Counted from the stretch's first letter, positions 18,250 through 26,281 are shown. The stretch: 64,000 nucleotides of DNA from G963667915 sp965197385 (GCA_965197385.1 CBDANA010000008.1:1-64000); one strand, 5' to 3'. Program-made: numbers and translations. Notes: generated from the sequence alone by a model not told the origin.

Positions 18250-19557
18250 ATGTACCAGCCGGCGCAACATGAGTTGAAGAGATTGGTTCCAGCAGGACTT
18301 GCTCGCAAGAGCCACTACGTCCCACAAGCCATGCTCCGGAGATGGTCGGACGATGACACCCATCTGTATGCATACCGCATCTTGGTCTCGTCGCCGAAGG
18401 TTCCGGAATGGCCGCGAAAGTCGATCCGCGGCCTCGCACGTCAGCGCGACCTGTATACCGTCTTCGGAGGTGGGGAAGAACTCGATGATTTCGAACGGTG
18501 GCTGTCAAGCAACTACGAACAACCAGGCCTGGAGGCCATCGACAAACTGGTGCGTCGTGCCCGACTCACGCCGGGTGACTGGCGTAGTATGGCCCGCTTT
18601 GTGGCTGCTCAGGACGTTCGTACTCCCTTGAGCTTCATCGAGTCGATGCGCCGATGGCACCAGCAGATACCAGAGCTACTCGACCGGACCCTTCAGGAGT
18701 CGATCAAACGACTTGAGGAGGAAAATGCGAAGGATGTTACTCTCCACCAGACATCCGAACACAATGAGCTCTCCAATCTTCTAGAAATCACTATTAAGCC
18801 TCCGGCCGTTCCGGGTTCGGATCTGGCCTCGGTGCAGGCAACGGTGCCAATCGGCCGCCGCTTCTGGGTCGCGAGTATGCGCTATCTCTTGACCGGCGCG
18901 GCAGAGACGCTGTGTCGCCATCGCTGGAGCGTGATTGAACCCGCAGGCGACCAAGAATGGCCGCTCACGGATCATCCGGCGCTCAAGTTGAACTATTACA
19001 GGCCTGGTCAGTACGACTTCGACGGGGGCTGGGGAAATCCTGGGACAGAGATCATGATGCCAGTCTCGCCCAGGCATCTCTTGTATGTTCAGGTTGGTAA
19101 GAAGATCGCGAATAGGCTTTCGTTCCCGCCCCGCCACACCAGCCTCGTACAGCAGTTGCTGGTCAAGCGTGCTCATCGGTGGGTGTTCGGCAGGCGGCCG
19201 TTTCATTGGGTAGCCGACGTACGGCCCCGTACCGTTGACCGCGACCAACTGGCGGAAGAAGCCAAGGCCTGGAAAAGGGTGGCATCGGGACCAACTGCAG
19301 TCCGAGATAGCGTCCACTCGTTGACCTGCCGGCGATTTTCGGACCAGCTGACGCTTCAGGGCGGCGGCACAAATGAGGGGAGAGCCCAGGCCGGTGTACG
19401 GTTACGGCCTGGAATCCTGGGACGTGGCGGCGCTGTGGGTGTTGCCGCGGTGGGCGCGGCGGGTGTTGGCGCTGACCGAGGCGTCGGCGGCGGTCGTGCT
19501 CGGCGGACCGATCGCACTCTCGGTCGGGGCGATCACGGCGAGCGACACGTCCGATGA
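18250..19557 (+). CDS. DUF4238 family protein with a probably foreign tail
   Basis: The family signature HYVPQAMLRRWSDD appears near residue 22, followed by the typical LYAYRI and later PLTDHPALKLN and IMMPVSPRHLLYVQVG blocks of DUF4238. Its biochemical role is unknown. Recognisable family sequence ends near residue 350; the last 80 residues (from about 19330) are glycine/arginine-rich and look like read-through into another frame, while a different frame of the same stretch (19373-19567) encodes LESWDVAALWVLPRWARRVL, perhaps a separate small protein. The gene lies beside a ubiquitin-like operon, and a second DUF4238 gene lies at 23445. Confidence 0.75.
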   Translation: MYQPAQHELKRLVPAGLARKSHYVPQAMLRRWSDDDTHLYAYRILVSSPKVPEWPRKSIRGLARQRDLYTVFGGGEELDDFERWLSSNYEQPGLEAIDKLVRRARLTPGDWRSMARFVAAQDVRTPLSFIESMRRWHQQIPELLDRTLQESIKRLEEENAKDVTLHQTSEHNELSNLLEITIKPPAVPGSDLASVQATVPIGRRFWVASMRYLLTGAAETLCRHRWSVIEPAGDQEWPLTDHPALKLNYYRPGQYDFDGGWGNPGTEIMMPVSPRHLLYVQVGKKIANRLSFPPRHTSLVQQLLVKRAHRWVFGRRPFHWVADVRPRTVDRDQLAEEAKAWKRVASGPTAVRDSVHSLTCRRFSDQLTLQGGGTNEGRAQAGVRLRPGILGRGGAVGVAAVGAAGVGADRGVGGGRARRTDRTLGRGDHGERHVR

Positions 19558-19635
19558 GCGCGGTTAGGTTAACTTCCCGCCCGACCGGGGAGCGGCTGCC
19601 CCCTTCGGCCCGACCGGATCGCCCCTCACCCCCGG

Positions 19636-20511
19636 TCACCGGAGGAACGCGCCCACTCCTTCGCGAACATACCGCTGCACGTCTGCGGCAGCGCCTCGCC
19701 CTCGGATTGACTTGCAGTAATAGCAATCCGGGGCCGGCGGCTCTGTGGATTTCGTAAACCGTCCCATGTGACCGTAATACTTGAGCACCTTCTTCGGTGC
19801 CCGGATGCCGGTAACGGCCACCATGAACTCCGTCACAGCCGCTGATGCAACCACGCCGTTGATGGACACGACCGATGGCCCAGAGCGCCCGAGGGCGTCG
19901 CGATGGATGCCGTATATCGCGTCATGGTCCCGGCGCGCCTCGAGCCCAGCCAGGTCCGCTTGGGCCTCGGCCACGTCCAACAGGTCGTAGCAGATCAGGC
20001 AGCCATCGCCATTCCACGTGACGCATACCCGACCGCCATACGCTGGTGGGTCGCCAGGAATTACTTCGGAAGCAAGGTCCAAGTACGGCCTGCTATACGC
20101 GGCGCATAGCTCGTTCAGAATGAGCCTCGCCCCTTCGGAATCGAGGCAGCCGAACACGCAGTCGGCCCCGATCACGCCGGCGAAGGCTTCCTCGCTCACG
20201 AGCGAGTCCTGGACCTTGTCGACGTGGACTCCAGGATCAATGAGCTTCACCGAGCGCTCGCCGACGTCCACCTTGGGAGTGCCCGGGCAGGAGTCGTCAT
20301 GCCGCATGGTGACGTACCGGTTCCCGTTGGTCGGGTCGAGCTCTTCGCTGTCGATGAGGATTAGGCCACCGACGCCTAAGAGCGCCAGTTGCTGCACGAC
20401 ATGTGTGCCGAGGCCACCTACTCCGACCACCGCTACCCGCGATGCGCCGATCTTCTTCTGGCCCTCGCCGCCGAAGAGCGCCATCTGTCGGTCAAATCGT
20501 TCCTTTTTCAT
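19636..20511 (-). CDS. E1-like ThiF-fold adenylyltransferase of a bacterial ubiquitin-like system
   Basis: The 291-aa protein has the ATP-binding VAVVGVGGLGTHVVQQLALL motif, LILIDSEELDPTNGNRY, and ADCVFGCLDSEGARLILNEL, the classic ThiF/MoeB/E1 core. Two cysteine pairs (GCLIC around residue 168 and CYYCK near residue 266) probably hold structural zinc. It should adenylate the C-terminus of the Ubl encoded at 21444. It is a single adenylation domain, unlike two-domain E1s, and I see no obvious separate catalytic-cysteine insertion. It is the last gene of the operon; its ATG overlaps the end of the JAB gene by 20 bases. The neighbours argue against a thiamine or molybdopterin role. Confidence 0.87.
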   Translation of the reverse strand: MKKERFDRQMALFGGEGQKKIGASRVAVVGVGGLGTHVVQQLALLGVGGLILIDSEELDPTNGNRYVTMRHDDSCPGTPKVDVGERSVKLIDPGVHVDKVQDSLVSEEAFAGVIGADCVFGCLDSEGARLILNELCAAYSRPYLDLASEVIPGDPPAYGGRVCVTWNGDGCLICYDLLDVAEAQADLAGLEARRDHDAIYGIHRDALGRSGPSVVSINGVVASAAVTEFMVAVTGIRAPKKVLKYYGHMGRFTKSTEPPAPDCYYCKSIRGRGAAADVQRYVREGVGAFLR

Positions 20512-21040
20512 CGAACTTGTACCCGTCTCGCTGCAGGGGCGACCGCCGCGTCGGCTCTAGGCGCTGACCATCCACGATGATCGCCTCCAGCCGCGCCGGT
20601 GCGTGCGCTGCGTCGGACCAGACGAAGGCGTCGAAACCGGTCAGCGTCACGACGACCGCCGCGTACGGCCGGCCCCGCAGCCGCCAGCGCACGTGTGGCA
20701 CGAACTCCTCGAAACCGGCCCAATCGCTTGCGGAGAATTCAGCCGGCCACGGACCATGGTGCGAATGGAACTCGATGAGCGACGCACGGAGGTCGTGCGC
20801 ACGCTTGATCACTGCGGCCCGCGTTGCATCACTGAGCTCGAAATGGAAGCGAGAGCGCGACGCGAACCCCTCAGGCGGTACCGGAGACCATTCGACGTGC
20901 TCGAGGGTGCGCCTCCCTGTGGTCTCGGCTGGGCGGGCGAACACGAACGCCGCCTCCTCTGCTCGATTCTGCATCGGCAGGAGGTGCGTCAAGAGCGTCT
21001 CATGAGCCTCACGCGGAAGGTGAAGAAGCATTGTCATCAT
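20492..21040 (-). CDS. JAB/JAMM metalloprotease of the ubiquitin-like operon
   Basis: The protein (182 aa from ATG 21040) has a full JAMM zinc signature in SLIEFHSHHGPWPAEFSASD: H-S-H, seven residues, S-x2-D, with a histidine where proline is usual. An upstream glutamate (RAEEAAFVFA) can complete the active site. Such JAB proteins trim Ubl precursors or remove Ubl from targets. I chose ATG 21040 because it overlaps the E2 stop as ATGA; the frame is open to 21079. Since this Ubl already ends in glycine, removal of conjugates is the likelier role. Confidence 0.87.
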   Translation of the reverse strand: MMTMLLHLPREAHETLLTHLLPMQNRAEEAAFVFARPAETTGRRTLEHVEWSPVPPEGFASRSRFHFELSDATRAAVIKRAHDLRASLIEFHSHHGPWPAEFSASDWAGFEEFVPHVRWRLRGRPYAAVVVTLTGFDAFVWSDAAHAPARLEAIIVDGQRLEPTRRSPLQRDGYKFDEKGTI

Positions 21041-21447
21041 GTGCCCTCTCGAAACCGCTCCGAGAAACCTTTCACCCACGACAAGAGGCTGTAACCGCGG
21101 GCGGGGTCCGGCTCCACCGTGGCGCGCCAGCGGCCATCAACCGTCGTCCAAGACAGGACCCCCCACGTCCCGCCGAACGGCGGCTGCTTGGACGAGGGTT
21201 CCGCATAGTTCTCGGGGCGCTGCCCGTTGAACGTGAGCCCTGCCGGTACGTGGATGCCGTACGGTGGCCCACCGGGGAACTCGGACGGGATATCGAAGGC
21301 GACGTCAGTTGTCCCGCGGTTCCAGCCTGGTGGCAGCGGGTACGCGGAAACCCGAACCCAACGACCCTCGGGGTGGTATTCCAGATCTGGGTACGCCTGG
21401 CGGAGCAAGGCCAGTTCCTTGTCGATTCGTTCCTGCATCGCGCTCAC
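21037..21447 (-). CDS. E2-like protein (Prok-E2_E type) without any cysteine
   Basis: The 136-aa product resembles the bacterial E2/UBC-fold family found with multi-ubiquitin genes: an N-terminal helix (MQERIDKELALLRQAYPDLE), beta strands ending in TTDVAFDIPSEFPGGPPYGI, and the PPFGGTWGVLSW and SLLSWVKGFSERFR blocks near the end. There is not one cysteine in the sequence, so it cannot form a Ubl-thioester as classical E2s do. It starts with GTG overlapping the Ubl stop (GTGA); an ATG three codons later is an alternative. Family assignment is from pattern memory; a profile search should confirm it. Confidence 0.78.
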   Translation of the reverse strand: MSAMQERIDKELALLRQAYPDLEYHPEGRWVRVSAYPLPPGWNRGTTDVAFDIPSEFPGGPPYGIHVPAGLTFNGQRPENYAEPSSKQPPFGGTWGVLSWTTVDGRWRATVEPDPARGYSLLSWVKGFSERFREGT

Positions 21448-21740
21448 CCGCGCTTGAACCGGATCCTTTTCGAGAAGCCCATCCCGGGCTTCAAATGCAC
21501 CACTTCCTTGGGCGCGAGCGCCCGTTCGTTGTTGTCCGCGTCGATCAAGAGCACTCCCAGCGACGGATCCCAGCCCCCGAGTGCGATGATCTGCTCAGTG
21601 GTGATGGTCGACTCATACCAGGGCTTCTCCGCGCCCTCGATGTCGAGGAAGTACTTCGGTTCCTGTTCGCCGTCGGGGGGGCGTGGCTTCCTGGGCTGTT
21701 CTTCTGCAGTGGCTGTGGCGGCAACGGGGTTCCCGTTCAT
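21444..21740 (-). CDS. Ubiquitin-like protein (multi-ubiquitin family, single domain)
   Basis: The 98-aa protein has a 25-residue flexible, proline-rich N-terminus and then one beta-grasp-like domain: PKYFLDIEGAEKPWYESTI, TTEQIIALGGWDP, LKPGMGFSKRIRFKRG. This pattern matches the bacterial Multi_ubiq family. It ends exactly in a single glycine (FKRG), so the E1 could adenylate it without processing. It is the first gene of the operon, with a GGGAGAG-like ribosome site ahead of ATG 21740, and it overlaps the E2 gene by 4 bases. Ubl, E2, JAB and E1 are one translationally coupled unit. Confidence 0.83.
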   Translation of the reverse strand: MNGNPVAATATAEEQPRKPRPPDGEQEPKYFLDIEGAEKPWYESTITTEQIIALGGWDPSLGVLLIDADNNERALAPKEVVHLKPGMGFSKRIRFKRG

Positions 21741-21955
21741 CTTGCTCTCTCCCTGGGTGCCCGGAATCGGGCTCCCCTGATGCCCGTCGGCGGTGCGAGC
21801 CGGCAGGCTAGATTTCCGGCCCCGACCGGTCCTCCTGTCGTGCTAGTCTTGCTTCCGTCATGAACGACAGCACGAATCCGTCTAGAGGCCCTCATCAGGG
21901 GACGACGCCGTGCCGTATACGTTGTCGTCATGTTACATGATACGATTTCGTCTCC
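21741..21955. promoter_or_regulatory. Divergent promoter region with a palindrome
   Basis: This 215-base gap separates the minus-strand Ubl operon from the plus-strand XRE-ImmA pair, so it must hold both promoters. At 21926-21944, just before the XRE start, lies the near-palindrome CGTCATGTTACATGATACG (core TCATG-TTA-CATGA), a plausible operator for the XRE repressor. Its use for both promoters is inference. Confidence 0.5.
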
Positions 21956-22315
21956 ATGAAGTCAAGCAGCCCATCCAAGGCTTTCCCTGGACGCCTCCGC
22001 GCCGCTCGTGAAAAACGCGAGCTTAGCCAGGGAGAGCTCGCCGATCGCGCCAACTTCCAAACCTCAGCGGTCTCCCATTTCGAGACCGGAACCCGCAAGC
22101 CTTCCTTCGACAACCTCCGCCGGCTGGCGGACGCTCTCGAGGTGACCACTGACTACCTTCTCGGGCGGGTGACCGACGACCAAGCCCTTGCGGGAGCCGA
22201 CAGGCTGCATCGTCACCTTGATCGCCTGACCACGGCCGACCGCGATCTCGCGGAGAACTTCTTGGAGATGCTTGCCAACAGGCCAAAGGCGGATGCCAAA
22301 AAGGCGAGCAGATGA
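21956..22315 (+). CDS. XRE-family transcriptional regulator
   Basis: The 119-aa protein has a canonical HTH_3 domain at residues 10-70: FPGRLRAAREKRELSQGELA, then SAVSHFETGTRKPSFDNLRR and LEVTTDYLLGR. It overlaps the following metallopeptidase gene (ATGA). In XRE-ImmA pairs the peptidase cleaves the repressor upon a signal and so induces the neighbouring genes; here the likely targets are its own operon and the divergent Ubl operon. Confidence 0.9.
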   Translation: MKSSSPSKAFPGRLRAAREKRELSQGELADRANFQTSAVSHFETGTRKPSFDNLRRLADALEVTTDYLLGRVTDDQALAGADRLHRHLDRLTTADRDLAENFLEMLANRPKADAKKASR

Positions 22316-23202
22316 GCCGGACCGACCCCTACGTCTCAGCCACCATCGCCGCAGCTGCTGCTGAGAGAGTCGTAAAGGAACGTGCTTTCTCGGCGCTTCC
22401 TATAGACCCGATGGCGCTCGCGCGGGACCTTGGCATCAAGGTCATGCAGAAGCCGGCCCGCGCGCAAGGTGTTTCTGGCATGCTTCTGCGCTACGGCAAT
22501 GCCTTCGGGATCGCGTACGCAACGCACATCGACAACAGTGGCTTCGAGAATTTCAGCGTTGCTCACGAGCTCGGCCACTACTATCTACCTGGCCACATCG
22601 ATGCGGTTCTCTCCAATGGTGACGTTCACGAATCTCACGCCGGTTTTGCCTCAGGTGACCGTTACGAGATCGAGGCTGACCATTTTGCGGCCACGCTGCT
22701 GATGCCGCGCGCGTTGTTCACGAAAGCCATGAGCACCGCCGGAGACGGACTACCAGCTATCGAGAAACTCGCAGAGCAATGCTGCACGTCCCTGACCGCG
22801 ACAGCCATACGGTACGCGAGGTGCACACGCGAGCCCGTAGCCGTCGTCCTTAGCACCGGCACCCATATCCTCTATTGCTTCATGTCGGATGCCTTGAAGG
22901 ATGTGAAGGAATTCAACTGGATTCGCAAGGGCGAGGGGCTCTCCACCGACACGGTTACCTTTGCCTTTAACCAGAACCCTGACAATATCCGCCTGGCGGA
23001 ACGCGATGAGGGCACGGCCGACCTTCAGAATTGGTTCGGCGGCGATCGCAGCCTGTCTGCGACCGAACAGGTAATCGGCCTGGGCAACTACAACAGGACG
23101 CTCACTGTTCTCACGGCTCTCGATCTTGAAGAGCAGATCGAAAATCTCGACGAGGAAAGAGAACTTGATGAATCGTGGACGCCGCGGTTTCGACGACGCT
23201 GA
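22312..23202 (+). CDS. ImmA/IrrE-family metallopeptidase
   Basis: The 296-aa protein carries the zinc motif FSVAHELGHYYLPGHID (HELGH) near residue 84 and the downstream EIEADHFAATLLMPRALF, the usual ExxAN/ExxAD-type helix of this family. The region after residue 180 is an extra domain I do not recognise. It is coupled to the XRE gene by a 4-base overlap. Its expected role is cleavage of the XRE protein; as a fully soluble, intact enzyme it is probably functional. Confidence 0.9.
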   Translation: MSRTDPYVSATIAAAAAERVVKERAFSALPIDPMALARDLGIKVMQKPARAQGVSGMLLRYGNAFGIAYATHIDNSGFENFSVAHELGHYYLPGHIDAVLSNGDVHESHAGFASGDRYEIEADHFAATLLMPRALFTKAMSTAGDGLPAIEKLAEQCCTSLTATAIRYARCTREPVAVVLSTGTHILYCFMSDALKDVKEFNWIRKGEGLSTDTVTFAFNQNPDNIRLAERDEGTADLQNWFGGDRSLSATEQVIGLGNYNRTLTVLTALDLEEQIENLDEERELDESWTPRFRRR

Positions 23203-23444
23203 CAAATGCTGTCGGCGGCGAGCACCACGTCGGTGGTCGACGCGCCACGGATCGTCAGCTCGGATGCCAAGCCGACCCGTTCAAGAGGACGCGGTCCACG
23301 CGGCTTTCCACACCGGCGAGCACCGCCGGTTTCCATAAGAACTACAGGTACCGTGCTACAGCGCCGCGCTCAGCGGTCGCGGCGGCGCCATCCCGACTGC
23401 CGCCCGACGACCTGCACAGCGGCAGAGGCTGGGGCACGCAGCGC

Positions 23445-24404
23445 ATGAAGCAACATTACGTGCCGGTCATGTACACGAGGGCTTGGGTAGACCCCGATCT
23501 CGCGCCTCAGCAAGACCTTTGGCTCTACCGACCTAACAAATGGCCGCGCCGTAAGGCTCCCGCAGCCGTCGGCTACGAAAAATTGTTCTATGACGCCGCT
23601 GACCTCCCCGCAGGCGCGGACGATGTCGAAAGTTCACTCGCGAAGATGGAGTCCACCGTCGCGCCGCATCTTTGCAAGCTACGCAGCGGGACAGCGCAGT
23701 TGACTCCGCAGGAACACGCTGAGTTCTCTTGGTTCGTCGCACTACTTATGACCAGGACGCAGCTGTTTCGCGAGCGGTTGAACGCACTAGTCTCTGAGAA
23801 ATCGAAGGTGGCCTTCCGGAACCTCCCCCTCAGTAAGCTCAAAGAGTTTCAGACTAAGCACAAGGTGCGCACCGGCGAGACGCTGGAGTTGGAACAGATT
23901 CGAGAGGCGATCCAGGCCGTCGTGGCGGGCGAAGTAGAAATCGCGCAGCCGAGTAAGGCGTTTGCGATCAAGCAGATGCTCGAGGGAACCGCGGTGTTCG
24001 CGGAAGTATTCGAGCGTCTACATTGGCACCTCTTAGAAGCACCAGGTCAGTTGCAGTTCATCACTTCCGACCAACCCGTTTACAAGGTTGACCCCACCGG
24101 AAATGTAAAGCCGACGTCCGCAATCGAAGTGTGGGTCCCGATAAGCCCACGATACGTCGTCACAGGTGATTTTCGACATGACGCGCCACGGCACTGCATC
24201 GTGGAACCGAAGGTCGTCGCAGCATGCAATCGGAACCAAATGTTCGGTGCGTACGAGATCTACGCCGCGCGTCGGTCAGACGATATCAAAGCGAGCTTCG
24301 ATCGTATCGTCGCCAGATCTCTTGGACGTGAGCGGGGGTTACGCGGCCAGGGCAGGCAGGGATCGGGTGAGGCGAGGAGCTGGCCGGCGGCTAGCCCCCA
24401 GTGA
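23445..24404 (+). CDS. Second DUF4238 family protein
   Basis: Starting at ATG 23445 the protein opens MKQHYVPVMYTRAWVDP, the DUF4238 N-terminal signature, and continues with LWLYRPNKWPRRK, ISPRYVVTGDFR and FITSDQPVYKV blocks (about 300 residues). The frame is open 90 codons further upstream, but that part is compositionally unlike the rest. The final 25 residues after VARSLG are glycine/arginine-rich and may be read-through. It is only distantly similar to the DUF4238 protein at 18250. It follows XRE-ImmA on the same strand after 240 bases. Confidence 0.82.
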   Translation: MKQHYVPVMYTRAWVDPDLAPQQDLWLYRPNKWPRRKAPAAVGYEKLFYDAADLPAGADDVESSLAKMESTVAPHLCKLRSGTAQLTPQEHAEFSWFVALLMTRTQLFRERLNALVSEKSKVAFRNLPLSKLKEFQTKHKVRTGETLELEQIREAIQAVVAGEVEIAQPSKAFAIKQMLEGTAVFAEVFERLHWHLLEAPGQLQFITSDQPVYKVDPTGNVKPTSAIEVWVPISPRYVVTGDFRHDAPRHCIVEPKVVAACNRNQMFGAYEIYAARRSDDIKASFDRIVARSLGRERGLRGQGRQGSGEARSWPAASPQ

Positions 24405-24455
24405 AATTATCGGTAGGGATTTTAGCAGGCACAGCGAGCTGCCGATAAAACAATC

Positions 24456-24880
24456 ATGAATGAAGAGACGAACGAAACGGATCGATTCCAGCGCTGGCAA
24501 AAGATCGCGATCGACCAGCTCACGTACGCGCTCAATCTTTTTTTGGTGCTGACGGTTGCGACGCTGGGTTATTGGTTTTCCCTCCTGCGTGACGAAGGGT
24601 TCACGTCCGATGCTACCGCTAAGTGCTTCATGCTGCTTTCATTCCTGGCTTTGGCGGGATCGGTGATCTGTGGACTTGGCTGCGTCGTCTGCCGCCTGTG
24701 GGATTTCAAGGGCACAGCTCGGAGGGCTCGAGGTAGATCCGACGGCCAACCCGTGACGAACTGTGCGGACTTGGCCACTGGACGTGGGGGTTCTTCTGTG
24801 TGCACTTGGTTGGATCTGCTCTCGGTGTCATCCTACTAACGGTGACTCTCTTCTTAACCTACGGTGGCCGCATTTCGTAG
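24456..24880 (+). pseudogene. Small multi-spanning membrane protein with a frameshift
   Basis: The first frame begins MNEETNETDRFQRWQKIAID and gives two membrane helices (ALNLFLVLTVATLGYWFSLL and MLLSFLALAGSVICGLGCVV) followed by CRLWDFKGTARRARG. Beyond about 24735-24760 a different frame continues sensibly: GLGHWTWGFFCVHLVGSAL, then GVILLTVTLFLTYGGRIS and stop at 24880, giving two more helices. Together they make one four-helix protein of about 140 residues, so one indel separates them. Whether it is a real mutation or a sequencing error cannot be told. Function unknown. Confidence 0.6.
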
Positions 24881-25327
24881 GAGAGAGCGAAACAGACCCA
24901 AGGATGCCGCCAGGTCGACGGCTCGTATCACGTCCTCGCGGTTCAGTTCATCCACAGACTGCTTGAGGTGGCGAGCATGAGACGGAGCCCGGCCGACTCG
25001 ACCCATCGCTTTCTTGCCGCTCTTGGAAAGTTGCAACACATCCGCTCTATCGGCAACGCCCCGAATTGATGGCTCGCCACAATCGCCGCGGACCCCGATA
25101 AGCCCGACGGCCTGACCGTACTGCATCCGTACAAAGAGGCTGGAGTCGAGCAGTGAAAGATACTCGCTATCGCCATTCCGTCGATGTAAATCAGCTTCGC
25201 AGTCTCCCGATCGAGCAGCAGCGTGAGGTGATGGAGAGCTGGTTCCGCGCTCGATATGAGGACCCCGCAGAGCGCACACCCTATGAATCCGCGGAGGGAG
25301 GCTACCTCTGGATTTGGGGTGGGCCAT
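24854..25327 (-). other. Ambiguous region with protein-like frames on both strands
   Basis: The minus frame reads YGQAVGLIGVRGDCGEPSI and ends with LKQSVDELNREDVIRAVDLA before a stop at 24854; the plus frame over the same bases reads SYHVLAVQFIHRLLEVASM, hits one in-frame TGA after GNAPN, then continues DKPDGLTVLHPYKEAGVEQ to a stop overlapping the next gene's GTG. One of the two is probably a gene or gene remnant. The plus reading would fit the local operon direction; the minus reading has no stop. Confidence 0.35.
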
Positions 25328-26064
25328 ACGATGCTCGGGAAGAATTGCGAGACGAGTTCGAAGGAATCATTCTCGATGAAGTGATAGAAAATCTGGCTGA
25401 TCACCTGGACGATGAATCGGCGGAGTGGGCTCCAGTGGCCTCCGCCGACGACTACGATCACAATTTACTGAACGTCGTCCGTTCGAACTCCAATGCCCTC
25501 ACCACGCTCAATGAATCGCTCGACACGGTTCGTCATCTGGCACGTCATGACGACAAGACATTGGCGGACATCGTGAATAGGCTCCTTTACGCGAATGTTA
25601 TCACCGCCCTGGAGACCTATCTTTCGGACTCATTCATTAATCGAGTGCTGAACGACAGCCAACTCCTTCGCCGGTTCATCGAAGTAACTCCATATTTTCG
25701 GAATCATCCCCTCCACTACAGCGACGTGTTCAGGGCCGTCGACGAAGCCGGCGACAAGGCCCAAGGCTACCTGCTCGACATCGTCTGGCACAACCTTACG
25801 AAAGTCCAAGCCATGTACCGCGACACTCTTGCTGTTGACTTTCGCTCCAAGCTGCCGGATGTGGCCAAAGCGCTGCCGAAACGCCACGCCATAGTTCACC
25901 GTAATGGTAAAGGCAAAGACGGGGTGGTCGTCGAGGTATCTTCAGATGAACTAATTGAACTCGTCTCCGCCGTTGAGGCCTTCGTGCTTGACATTGATCG
26001 GCAGCTTTCGATGGAGTTACCCCCGATATCGAGTAGTTTCGAGTCGGACACCGCAGAACTATGA
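25153..26064 (+). CDS. HEPN-domain protein of defence type
   Basis: The 303-aa protein has an N-terminal region with GGYLWIWGGPYDAREEL, and a helical second half containing KRHAIVHRNGKGKDG near residue 245. RHAIVH fits the R-x4-6-H motif of HEPN domains, which often are RNases in toxin-antitoxin or abortive-infection systems. I choose the GTG at 25153, which overlaps an upstream stop (GTGA). It ends the plus-strand run that begins with XRE-ImmA. Target and partner are unknown. Confidence 0.65.
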   Translation: MKDTRYRHSVDVNQLRSLPIEQQREVMESWFRARYEDPAERTPYESAEGGYLWIWGGPYDAREELRDEFEGIILDEVIENLADHLDDESAEWAPVASADDYDHNLLNVVRSNSNALTTLNESLDTVRHLARHDDKTLADIVNRLLYANVITALETYLSDSFINRVLNDSQLLRRFIEVTPYFRNHPLHYSDVFRAVDEAGDKAQGYLLDIVWHNLTKVQAMYRDTLAVDFRSKLPDVAKALPKRHAIVHRNGKGKDGVVVEVSSDELIELVSAVEAFVLDIDRQLSMELPPISSSFESDTAEL

Positions 26065-26281
26065 CAACGATACAAGTCCTATCCTATCGGCTGCCACCTC
26101 ACTCTAGTGTCCCGTGCGGGAGGTTTCTTGACGCAATGATTGGCGCGCCCGTTCGACAGCATCGAGGATGGCGCGGGTCTTGGCGGCCACCGGGCCCCTT
26201 GCTGTCATCACTCACCAAGATCATCACTGGATCTGAGTCCAAGCAGCCTGCCGGCCCGAATGCCCATCCTCTTGTTGTGCG

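Noticed and set aside
19636..20511. ThiF or MoeB of cofactor biosynthesis
   Set aside because: The core is shared, but the adjacent Ubl, E2-like and JAB genes, all overlapping, fit a conjugation system and no thiamine or molybdopterin genes are near.
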